Below, piece by piece: positions 1 through 6,469 of a DNA stretch of 8,491 nucleotides. Source of the stretch: Comamonadaceae bacterium (GTDB lineage: Bacteria > Pseudomonadota > Gammaproteobacteria > Burkholderiales > Burkholderiaceae_C); NCBI GenBank assembly GCA_947458305.1, contig CANGZO010000095.1, positions 1 to 8,491 on the forward strand. Direction: 5' to 3'. The notes under the pieces were generated by a model. The model saw only the letters and a program-made list of their open reading frames with translations. It had not been told where the DNA came from and searched no databases. Each line of letters begins with the position of its first letter. The first letter of the stretch is position 1. The position numbers were made by a program, and so were the translations under genes.

Positions 1-579
1 CTGCGTCCAGCCCCGGCGCACCGCCGGGTGCTTGCTGCTGACCAGGCAGGCCACCTCGTCTTCAAACAGCTGGGCGCGGTGAAGCTCTTCGCTGGGCTGA
101 GCCCAGTTGCCAATCACCACGTCGATCAGGCCCTGCCCCAAGTCGTGCGCGTATTGGGCTTGGGCCGACAGGGCATGCACCTCGATCCGGCAATGGGGCG
201 CCAGCGACTTGACGCGGGCCATGACAGACGGGAGAAACAAAGGGTCCAAGGTGTCACTGGCCGCGATGCGAAAAGATTCACGGGCATCGGCAGGGTCGAA
301 CACGCGGGCGGGAGAAAACAGGCTTTCTGCCGATTGCAGGATCTGCGATACGGGAGCCAACATCTGCAAGCCCACATCGGTGGGCACCATGCCGGTGCCT
401 GAGCGCACCAAAATCGGGTCGCCCGTCAGCTCGCGCAGCCGCTTGAGCGCCACCGACACGGCCGGCTGCTGCTGGCCCAAGCGCATGGCGGTTTTGGAGA
501 CACTGCGTTCGGTGAGCAAAGTGTGAAGTGTGCGAATGAGTTGAAGGTCGATCTTGTCGAAAAGATGCGGCTGCTTCAT
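1..579 (-). CDS. LysR-type transcriptional regulator, partial (C-terminus beyond left edge)
   Basis: The reverse strand reads open for 193 codons from an ATG at 579-577 to the window edge without a stop. The N-terminus is a classic LysR winged helix-turn-helix at about residues 10-68: it opens IDLQLIRTLHTLL, has SVSKTAMRLGQQQPAVSVAL as the recognition region, and continues into LRELTGDPILVRSGTGMVPT. The substrate-binding domain starts near residue 90 (ESFRIAASDTLDPLFLP), and about 110 residues of a usual ~300 are missing off the edge. No strong Shine-Dalgarno precedes the ATG, so the start rests on fit to the family. It is divergent from xdhA across 90 bases, the usual arrangement for a LysR protein that controls its neighbour. 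By inference it regulates the xdhA-xdhB-guaD operon, perhaps with a purine as effector; the ligand cannot be read from sequence. Confidence 0.9.
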   Translation of the reverse strand, partial: MKQPHLFDKIDLQLIRTLHTLLTERSVSKTAMRLGQQQPAVSVALKRLRELTGDPILVRSGTGMVPTDVGLQMLAPVSQILQSAESLFSPARVFDPADARESFRIAASDTLDPLFLPSVMARVKSLAPHCRIEVHALSAQAQYAHDLGQGLIDVVIGNWAQPSEELHRAQLFEDEVACLVSSKHPAVRRGWTQ

Positions 580-591
580 GTTGGATTTCAG

Positions 592-602
592 ATAAGCGTT
601 AT
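592..602. promoter_or_regulatory. Short palindrome ATAA-GCG-TTAT upstream of the LysR gene (candidate operator half)
   Basis: ATAAGCGTTAT is an inverted repeat with perfect 4-base arms around GCG. It lies 13 bases upstream of the LysR ATG in the divergent intergenic region. AT-rich dyads of this sort are typical of LysR binding sites, but it is short and could occur by chance. Binding is an inference only. Confidence 0.25.
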
Positions 603-633
603 GGCATCGGACCCATAGGTGAACCCCGGGTTT

Positions 634-654
634 ATCCTAGGATCAGACGATCCT
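634..654. promoter_or_regulatory. Three-half-site inverted repeat, candidate LysR operator of the xdh operon
   Basis: The pentamer ATCCT or its complement AGGAT occurs three times in 21 bases: 634-638, 639-643 and 650-654. The first two form a perfect 10-base palindrome (ATCCTAGGAT). The second and third form AGGATC-AGAC-GATCCT (639-654), with perfect 6-base arms. It ends 15 bases before the xdhA start codon in the divergent LysR/xdhA spacer. Such overlapping dyads suit a LysR tetramer that shifts between two half-site pairs on ligand binding. No clear sigma-70 -35/-10 pair could be assigned, so the position relative to the promoter is unknown. Confidence 0.35.
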
Positions 655-669
655 GAAAAGTGATCTGCC

Positions 670-2160
670 ATGTCAAAAACGCTTGTCTCCTCTCTGAAAT
701 CTGCACCGGTTGAGTCCAGTCCATTGCGGTTCTGGCATCGCGGTCAAGTGATGAACCCGGGCAATGTACCACCAGACCGCACCCTGCTCGACCTGCTGCG
801 CGAGGACCTGCGCCTGACGGCCACCAAAGAGGGCTGCGCCGCTGGTGACTGTGGGGCCTGCACGGTGGTGGTGGCCGAGACCGTGAACGGACGTTTGCAG
901 TACCGCGCGGTCAACAGCTGCATCAAACCGGCCCAGTCCATCGACGGCATGGCGCTGTGGACCGCTGCCGACTTGGCCCGGCCTGACGGCACGCTGCACC
1001 CGGTGCAACAAGCCATGCTGGCGTGCCACGGCTCGCAGTGCGGGTTTTGCACGCCCGGTTTTGTGATGAGCCTGTTTGCGCTTTACCAGCGCACGGTGGC
1101 GCAGGGGCAAGCCGTGGACGGCCACACGGCCCACCAGGCCTTGTCGGGCAACCTGTGCCGCTGCACTGGCTATCGGCCCATCGTGCAGGCGGCTTGCAGC
1201 CTGAGCGCCGAGCCTGTGGAGACCATTGAGGAAAAACCCATCGTGGCCGCATTGCAAAAGTTGGCGGCCAACGAAAAGACCGCTGGCGCTTACCTGCGCC
1301 CCAGCGCCCTGCCCGCATTGCTGCAAGCCCGCGCCCAGCACCCGCAAGCGCAACTGATCGCCGGGGCCACAGATGCCGGGCTGTGGATCACCCAGGGCCT
1401 GCGCCGCATGCCGCAGATCATCGACCTGACCCGCGTCGCCGAGCTGCGCCGGGTGGAACACTACCCGCAGCACATCGCCATTGGCGCAGCCATCAATTTG
1501 CAAGACGCTTTTGAAGCACTGGCCGCTGACCGGCCCGTGATCGCGCCCTTTGGCGAGCGCTTCGCGGGCTGGCCGGTGCGCCAGTCGGGCACGCTGGGTG
1601 GCAACGTGGCCAACGGCTCGCCGATTGGCGACAGCATGCCGCTCTTGATCGCGTTGGGTGCGCAGGTGGTTTTGATGGCGTGGCGCAAGGGAAAAGCCGT
1701 GCACCGCCATGTGCCGCTGGACCATTTTTACACCGGCTACCGCCAAAGCCTGCTGGCCCCCGATGAGGTGCTGGCCTGGGTGGTGGTGCCCCGCCCTGCC
1801 CCCGGCGAATGGCTGGGCGCTTACAAGGTGTCCAAACGGCAAGAAGACGACATCTCGGCCGTGTGCTTGGCGGTGCAGTTGCATGTGCAAGATGGTCACA
1901 TCACCGCAGCACGCATCGGCGCAGGCGGTGTGGCCGCCACGCCCGCACGGGCGGTGCAGACCGAAGCCGCACTGATCGGCCAAACTTGGAACGAAGCCAC
2001 TTTGGCAGCGGCACAACAAGCCATCGAGCAAGAGTTTTCACCGCTCAGCGATTTGCGCGCCAGCTCCGATTACCGCCGCCAGATTCTGGGGCAACTGCTG
2101 CGCCGCGCCTGGCTGGAGAGCACCGGGCACAAGACCATTCGACTGGAGGCACTCGCATGA
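670..2160 (+). CDS. xdhA: Xanthine dehydrogenase small subunit XdhA (2Fe-2S / FAD)
   Basis: This 496-residue protein is the electron-transfer subunit of the cytoplasmic molybdenum enzyme that oxidises hypoxanthine and xanthine to urate with NAD+ as acceptor. The N-terminal plant-type ferredoxin domain has C56-x4-C61-x2-C64 and C84 for the first 2Fe-2S cluster. The helical second-cluster domain has QCGFC (C124, C127) and NLCRCTGY (C163, C165). The FAD domain follows from about residue 205, with the IAGATD segment (230-235) and SGTLGGNVANGSPIGDSMP (306-324), then the CO-dehydrogenase-like flavoprotein C-terminal domain to the end. Length matches two-subunit bacterial XdhA. The ATG at 670 gives roughly 17 residues before the conserved LRFWHRGQ segment, slightly long, and its ribosome site is weak, so a later start is possible. 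Its TGA overlaps the xdhB ATG. Related aldehyde or CO oxidoreductases split the clusters and FAD into separate subunits; this fused layout plus guaD next door favours XDH. Confidence 0.95.
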   Translation: MSKTLVSSLKSAPVESSPLRFWHRGQVMNPGNVPPDRTLLDLLREDLRLTATKEGCAAGDCGACTVVVAETVNGRLQYRAVNSCIKPAQSIDGMALWTAADLARPDGTLHPVQQAMLACHGSQCGFCTPGFVMSLFALYQRTVAQGQAVDGHTAHQALSGNLCRCTGYRPIVQAACSLSAEPVETIEEKPIVAALQKLAANEKTAGAYLRPSALPALLQARAQHPQAQLIAGATDAGLWITQGLRRMPQIIDLTRVAELRRVEHYPQHIAIGAAINLQDAFEALAADRPVIAPFGERFAGWPVRQSGTLGGNVANGSPIGDSMPLLIALGAQVVLMAWRKGKAVHRHVPLDHFYTGYRQSLLAPDEVLAWVVVPRPAPGEWLGAYKVSKRQEDDISAVCLAVQLHVQDGHITAARIGAGGVAATPARAVQTEAALIGQTWNEATLAAAQQAIEQEFSPLSDLRASSDYRRQILGQLLRRAWLESTGHKTIRLEALA

Positions 2161-4466
2161 ACACGCCATCCAACACAGCCACAGACACCAGCACCCACCG
2201 CTTTCACGAAAGCGCCACCGCGCAGGTGCAAGGCCGCGCCAGCTACATCGACGACCTGCCCCTGGTGGAGGGCACGCTGCACGCCGCGCCGTTGATGAGC
2301 CCCTTGGCCAACGCGCAATTGATCGCCATGGACCTGGAGCCAGTGCTGGCAGCGCCCGGCGTGGCTGGCGTGGTCACCGCGCAAGACATCCCTGGCGACC
2401 CGCTGCTGGCCACCTTTGTGGACGATGAGCCCATTTTTGCCGGACCGCAGCTCATGCATGTGGGTCAAGTCATGGGCTTGGTGCTGGGCCACAGCCACAC
2501 CCAAGCGCGCCAAGCCGCACGTCAGATGCGGCTGCAAACCACACAAGCCGCGCCCTTGCTGCATGCCCGCGATGCGATGCAAGCGGGCAGCTTTGTGCTG
2601 CCCAAAGTCACGGTGCAGCGCGGCGATGCGGCGCAGGCCTTGGCAAAAGCACCACACCGCTTGCGAGGCTCTCTGGAAATCGGTGGTCAAGAGCATTTTT
2701 ATCTGGAAAGCCAGATCGCCTATGCGATTCCGCAAGAGAACGGCCAATGGCTGATCCACAGCGGCACGCAACACCCGGGCGAGGTGCAGCACTGGGTGGC
2801 GCATGCGCTGCACATCCCGCTGTCGCAGGTGCGGGTGGTGTGCCGACGCATGGGCGGTGGCTTTGGCGGCAAGGAAACGCAGGCTGGACAACTGGCCGTG
2901 TGGGCCGCGCTGGCCGCGCACAAGTTTGGCCGACCGGTCAAGATGCGGCTGGACCGGGGCGACGACATCCTGATCACCGGCAAGCGCCACCCCTTCAGCC
3001 ACGACTGGCAGGTGGGCTTTGATGCGGCTGGACGCGTGCGGGGTTTGGATTCGCTGCAACTGGTCCACTGCGGCCACAGCGCCGACCTGAGCGGCCCGGT
3101 GGCCGATCGCGCGATCTTTCACACCGACAACGCTTACTACCTGAGCGACCTTCACATCACTTCGCACCGCTGCAAAACCCACACCCAAAGCCACACCGCG
3201 TTTCGCGGCTTTGGCGGGCCGCAGGGCGTGTTGCTGATCGAAACCGTGATGGGCGACATCGCCAGACACTTGGGGCTGGATGCGCTCGATGTGCGACTGA
3301 CCAACCTGTACGGCCAAAGTGAGGATGGCAACGAGCGCGACACCACGCCTTACGGCATGAAGGTCGAAGACAACATCTTGCACCCGCTGATGACGCAACT
3401 GGCCGAGCGCTGTGACTACCATGCGCGGCGGCAAAACATCACAGACTGGAACGCCCAGCACAGCGTGATCAAAAAAGGTCTGGCGCTCACCCCGGTCAAG
3501 TTCGGCATCAGCTTCACCGCCACGCAGTTCAACCAAGCGGGTGCGGTGGTCTCGGTCTACACCGACGGCAGTGTGCGGGTGAACCACGGTGGCACCGAAA
3601 TGGGCCAGGGCCTGCACACCAAGGTGTGTGGTTTGGTGGCCCGTGTGTTGGGCTTGCCCGCCGCTCAAGTGCAAGCCAGCGCCAGCGACACCGACCAAGT
3701 GGCCAATGCCAGCGCCACGGCGGCGTCCAGCGGCACCGACCTCAATGGCCGCGCTGCCGAAAATGCGGCGCTGCAAGTGCGCCAGAACATCGCGGGCTGC
3801 ATCGCCAAGGCCGATGCTTGTTCGGCAGACGATGTGCGTTTTGAAAACGGCCAAGTCATCACACCCCTGCGCCAGCGCAGCTTCACCGACGCGGTGCAAT
3901 ACGCCTACGGACAGCGCGTGCAGCTGTGGAGCGACGGCTTTTACGCCACGCCCAAAATCCACTACGACCGCAGCACCCTGACCGGCAGGCCGTTTTATTA
4001 CTTTGCCTATGGCGCGGCGTGCAGCGAAGTGGCCATAGACACATTGACCGGCGAATACCGCGTGCTGCGCACCGACATCCTGCACGATGTGGGCCATTCG
4101 CTGCACCCCGAGATCGACATCGGCCAGATCGAAGGCGGCTTCGCGCAAGGCTTGGGCTGGCTCACCACCGAAGAGCTGGTCTGGAACGCCAAGGGCGAAC
4201 TGCTCACCAAGGGCGCGAGCACCTACAAGATCCCTACCGCCGCCGACATGCCCGAGCAATTGAACATTGAGCTGTGGCACGAAGCCAACCGCGAGGACAA
4301 CGTGGGCGGCAGCAAGGCCGTGGGCGAGCCGCCCTTCATGCTCGCCATCAGCGTGTTCGAAGCCCTGCGCGAAGCCATCGGCGCCACCCGCCCAGGCCGC
4401 GAACCCATCCACCTCGACACCCCCGCCACACCCGAGCGCGTGCTGAACGCTATCCTTGCTGCATGA
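2157..4466 (+). CDS. xdhB: Xanthine dehydrogenase large subunit XdhB (molybdopterin-binding, catalytic)
   Basis: This 769-residue subunit carries the molybdenum cofactor and hydroxylates the purine ring. The aldehyde-oxidase/XDH a/b hammerhead domain spans about residues 20-135 and the cofactor-binding domains fill the rest. GGGFGGKE (233-240) carries E240. R318 in DRAIFHTDNAYY lies exactly 78 residues later, the same spacing as bovine Glu802/Arg880. TAFRGFGGPQ (347-356) holds R350 and F352, matching bovine Arg912 and Phe914. GTEMGQGLH (479-487) is a cofactor contact, and KAVGEPP near the C-terminus has the catalytic base, E724. These purine-binding residues argue for XDH rather than aldehyde oxidase or CO dehydrogenase. 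The open frame runs upstream to 1809, but that stretch is xdhA in another frame. The ATG at 2157 overlaps the xdhA stop (ATGA) and has a TGGAGG ribosome site seven bases ahead. The following guaD also overlaps by four bases. Confidence 0.96.
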   Translation: MNTPSNTATDTSTHRFHESATAQVQGRASYIDDLPLVEGTLHAAPLMSPLANAQLIAMDLEPVLAAPGVAGVVTAQDIPGDPLLATFVDDEPIFAGPQLMHVGQVMGLVLGHSHTQARQAARQMRLQTTQAAPLLHARDAMQAGSFVLPKVTVQRGDAAQALAKAPHRLRGSLEIGGQEHFYLESQIAYAIPQENGQWLIHSGTQHPGEVQHWVAHALHIPLSQVRVVCRRMGGGFGGKETQAGQLAVWAALAAHKFGRPVKMRLDRGDDILITGKRHPFSHDWQVGFDAAGRVRGLDSLQLVHCGHSADLSGPVADRAIFHTDNAYYLSDLHITSHRCKTHTQSHTAFRGFGGPQGVLLIETVMGDIARHLGLDALDVRLTNLYGQSEDGNERDTTPYGMKVEDNILHPLMTQLAERCDYHARRQNITDWNAQHSVIKKGLALTPVKFGISFTATQFNQAGAVVSVYTDGSVRVNHGGTEMGQGLHTKVCGLVARVLGLPAAQVQASASDTDQVANASATAASSGTDLNGRAAENAALQVRQNIAGCIAKADACSADDVRFENGQVITPLRQRSFTDAVQYAYGQRVQLWSDGFYATPKIHYDRSTLTGRPFYYFAYGAACSEVAIDTLTGEYRVLRTDILHDVGHSLHPEIDIGQIEGGFAQGLGWLTTEELVWNAKGELLTKGASTYKIPTAADMPEQLNIELWHEANREDNVGGSKAVGEPPFMLAISVFEALREAIGATRPGREPIHLDTPATPERVLNAILAA

Positions 4467-5794
4467 CTGCTCACCCCTCTGTTTCCCATTTGCAAGGCTG
4501 GCGTGCGGGCCTGTTGTGGTTTCCTGACCCGCAAAATCCACAGGCCTGCCACGAAAGCGACGGCTTGCTGGTGACCGCCCGCGAAGCCGATGGCATCGTG
4601 CGCATTCAGGCCATCGGTCCCTACCGCGAGCTGGCCCCGCACTACCCCGATCTGCCCACCACCCACTGGCCCGGCCTGTGCATCGCGCCGGGCTTTGTCG
4701 ATTTGCACATCCATTACCCCCAAACCGACGTGATCGGCTCGCCCGCTGACGGTCTCTTGCCTTGGCTGGAGCACTACACCTTTCCGCACGAAAAGCATTT
4801 TTCTGACCCGGCCTACGCGCACGAAGTCACCGGATTCTTTCTGGAAGAGTTGATGCGCCAAGGCGTGACCACCGCCCTGTGCTTTGCCACCGCTCATCCC
4901 GAGTCGGTCGATGTGTTCATGCAAGAAGCGCAAAAGCGCCGCCTGCGCATGGTCACCGGCAAGGTGCTGCAAGACCGCCACAGCCCCGACGGCTTGCGCG
5001 ACACCGACACCGCCTTGAGCCTGCGCCAGACCGAAGACCTGATCCGCCGCTGGCACGGTGTGGACCGCCTGGGCTACGCCATCACGCCCCGCTTTGCACC
5101 CACCAGCAGCCCTGCGCAGCTGCACGGCGCGGGCGAGATCGCTCAGCAGTTTCCGGATGTGTGGATTCAATCGCACGTGGCCGAAAACCTGGATGAAATC
5201 CGCTGGGTGCACGAACTGTTCCCCGAGGCGCGCAGTTATCTGGATGTGTACGACCGCGCAGGGCTCTTGCGCCAGCGCTCGGTGTACGCGCACTGCATTT
5301 ACCTGGACGACACCGACCGACAGCGCATGGCCGAGGTGGGTGCAAAAGCCGCCATCAGCCCCACCAGCAATCTTTTTTTGGGCAGCGGCTTCTTCGACTA
5401 CACCGCGTCAGACGCAGCCGGTCTGCGCTACGGACTGGCCAGCGATGTGGGCGGCGGCAGCAGCTTCAGCCCGTTTCACACCATGCACGCGGCCTACACC
5501 GTGGCCAGACAAAACGTCGGCCGACCCGGCATCAGCTTGGCGCCCGAACACCTGTGGTGGCAACACACGGCGGGCGCTGCCGCAGCGCTGGACCTGGGCG
5601 GCAAAGTAGGCAATCTGCTGCCAGGCTGCGAAGCCGATTTCGTGGTGCTGAACCCCAAAGCCACACCCCTGTTGGCGCGCCGCACCGCCCAAACCGAAAC
5701 CCTGGCCGAATGGCTGTTCGCCATGATCGTGCTGGGCGATGATCGCTTGATTGCACACACGGTGGTGCAAGGCCAAAAATTGAACATCGGGTAG
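4463..5794 (+). CDS. guaD: Guanine deaminase
   Basis: This 443-residue cytoplasmic amidohydrolase converts guanine to xanthine and ammonia, feeding the xanthine dehydrogenase encoded just upstream. Metal ligands of the amidohydrolase barrel are visible: DLHIH (H82, H84), SHVAEN (H238), YAHC (H277) and the catalytic aspartate in ASDVGGG (D328). Family-specific segments include PGFVDLHIHYPQ, the LPWLEHYTFPHE stretch (99-110), TPRFAPT (208-214) and PTSNLFLGSG (300-309). Length agrees with bacterial GuaD. The frame is open upstream to 4274, but the ATG at 4463 overlaps the xdhB stop as ATGA and begins at the expected N-terminus. The C-terminus is notable: the TAG stop lies inside the GTAG foot of a palindromic repeat starting at 5791. 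The preceding VVQGQKLNIG resembles the normal end of the family, so at most a few residues seem changed. Confidence 0.95.
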   Translation: MTAHPSVSHLQGWRAGLLWFPDPQNPQACHESDGLLVTAREADGIVRIQAIGPYRELAPHYPDLPTTHWPGLCIAPGFVDLHIHYPQTDVIGSPADGLLPWLEHYTFPHEKHFSDPAYAHEVTGFFLEELMRQGVTTALCFATAHPESVDVFMQEAQKRRLRMVTGKVLQDRHSPDGLRDTDTALSLRQTEDLIRRWHGVDRLGYAITPRFAPTSSPAQLHGAGEIAQQFPDVWIQSHVAENLDEIRWVHELFPEARSYLDVYDRAGLLRQRSVYAHCIYLDDTDRQRMAEVGAKAAISPTSNLFLGSGFFDYTASDAAGLRYGLASDVGGGSSFSPFHTMHAAYTVARQNVGRPGISLAPEHLWWQHTAGAAAALDLGGKVGNLLPGCEADFVVLNPKATPLLARRTAQTETLAEWLFAMIVLGDDRLIAHTVVQGQKLNIG

Positions 5795-5860
5795 GTCGGC
5801 GGCAACAGAGCCGACAAAGGCAAGTGGTCTATTTTGTCGGGGCTGAAGCATCCGACCTAC
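5791..5860. repeat. REP/BIME-like double palindrome at the 3' end of guaD (GTAGGTCGG family)
   Basis: Perfect 9-base outer arms GTAGGTCGG (5791-5799) and CCGACCTAC (5852-5860) enclose two hairpins. The left one is GTCGGC (5795-5800) pairing with GCCGAC (5810-5815). The right one is GTCGG (5836-5840) pairing with CCGAC (5852-5856), with an inner GCT/AGC pair. Each hairpin has GTAG at its outer foot, one per strand, the hallmark of REP elements mobilised by RAYT (REP-associated tyrosine) transposases. Two inverted units separated by about 20 bases make a BIME. The guaD stop TAG is 5792-5794, within the left foot, and an A5 run follows the right foot (5861-5865). No U-run follows either hairpin, so it is not a standard intrinsic terminator, though it may protect the operon mRNA 3' end. 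Confidence 0.75.
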
Positions 5861-5893
5861 AAAAACCAAACCAGTGCTCACCGACAATCGGGC

Positions 5894-6130
5894 ATGACAG
5901 AAAACAACGATCACCTCATCATTGACCCCTACGCCTCCCAGCGCGCGTCCGTGCGCCGGGGCATTGCACAGTTTCAAGAGCGCATGCAGGCTGCAGGCCA
6001 CGACTTCCGGGATCCACCACCCGAGCCAACATCCTGCTGCGGGCGCGGCTGCAACGGCTGCGTTTGGGAAAGCTACGACGCGGCGCTGATGTTTTGGTAC
6101 GAGGACGCAGGCGTTTTGCTGGCTGGATAA
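5894..6130 (+). CDS. Small cysteine-rich oxidoreductase-like domain protein
   Basis: This is a 78-residue protein whose C-terminal half carries the PPPEPTSCCGRGCNGCVWESYD segment (41-62), typical of the family named oxidoreductase-like protein, N-terminal (Pfam Oxidored-like). It has four closely spaced cysteines (C48, C49, C53, C56), which could bind a metal or cluster or form disulfides; the biochemical role of the family is not established. The N-terminal half (about residues 15-35) is a charged amphipathic helix, and there is no signal peptide or membrane segment. The frame is open from an ATG at 5834, but that one lies inside the palindromic repeat, so the ATG at 5894 is preferred; no good ribosome site is visible. 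The gene is convergent with the thioredoxin gene, only 15 bases away with no terminator hairpin between. It lies downstream of guaD but is separated by the repeat, so co-transcription is uncertain. Confidence 0.75.
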   Translation: MTENNDHLIIDPYASQRASVRRGIAQFQERMQAAGHDFRDPPPEPTSCCGRGCNGCVWESYDAALMFWYEDAGVLLAG

Positions 6131-6145
6131 GCTGTCCACCGAGAC

Positions 6146-6469
6146 TCAGTCGGTCAATGCGGCCAGCACATCCAGAACGGTTGCAGGACGCACCAGCCGC
6201 CCCACCTCCTGTCCATCGCGCAAGACCACCAAGGTGGGCCAGAGCTTGATGCGGTAGTGGCGGCCCAGCGCACGGCCCGGGCCGTCCTCCACCTTCAGAT
6301 GCCGCCATGGCGGCCGATCAGCCAAAGCTTGCGCGATCAAGGGCTGAGCAGCGCGGCAGTGACCGCACCATTCGGTGCCAAATTCCAAGAGCGTCAGGTC
6401 GGGCAACGCCTGCACCTCGGCCAAGCTGGGCGCTTCGATGGCGCTCAAGTAGGGTTTGAATGAGCTCAT
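6146..6469 (-). CDS. Thioredoxin family protein (CGHC active site)
   Basis: This 107-residue single-domain thioredoxin-fold protein probably reduces or exchanges disulfides in the cytoplasm, since no signal peptide or membrane segment is present. The redox site is FGTEWCGHCRAAQPL with C35 and C38. The cis-proline is P78 in LWPTLVVLRDG, followed by the usual final strand and helix (GQEVGRLVRPATVLDVLAAL). CGHC is the dipeptide variant seen in protein disulfide isomerases; classical thioredoxin has CGPC. The frame extends upstream to 6856, but that stretch is the overlapping LysR gene in another frame. The ATG at 6469 overlaps the LysR stop as ATGA, implying translational coupling, and gives the normal thioredoxin length. 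The physiological partner is unknown. The 3' end faces the small cysteine-rich gene. Confidence 0.88.
   Translation of the reverse strand: MSSFKPYLSAIEAPSLAEVQALPDLTLLEFGTEWCGHCRAAQPLIAQALADRPPWRHLKVEDGPGRALGRHYRIKLWPTLVVLRDGQEVGRLVRPATVLDVLAALTD

Noticed and set aside
673..2031. 452-codon open frame on the minus strand opposite xdhA
   Set aside because: Shadow of xdhA; it has no recognisable domain, while the sense strand has both iron-sulfur clusters and the FAD domain.
1809..2156. Upstream extension of the xdhB frame
   Set aside because: It overlaps the xdhA C-terminal domain in another frame; the ATGA overlap start with TGGAGG ahead is far better.
670..4466. CO dehydrogenase or aldehyde oxidoreductase instead of xanthine dehydrogenase
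   Set aside because: Iron-sulfur and FAD domains are fused in one subunit, the large subunit keeps Glu240/Arg318/Arg350 at XDH spacing, and guanine deaminase is in the same operon.
2070..4541. 823-codon open frame on the minus strand opposite xdhB
   Set aside because: It is the mirror of a GC-rich gene with strong third-position bias; the sense strand carries all the cofactor and catalytic motifs, and the antisense product shows only low-complexity Ala/Gly/His/Val-rich sequence.
4223..5293. 356-codon minus-strand open frame across the xdhB/guaD junction
   Set aside because: It spans two unambiguous sense genes and has no family features.
5791..5860. Rho-independent terminator after guaD
   Set aside because: Stem-loops are present but no T-run follows on either strand; the GTAG feet and paired layout fit a REP element better.
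5834..5893. Earlier ATG for the small cysteine-rich gene
   Set aside because: It lies inside the palindromic repeat and would add 20 residues encoded largely by repeat sequence.
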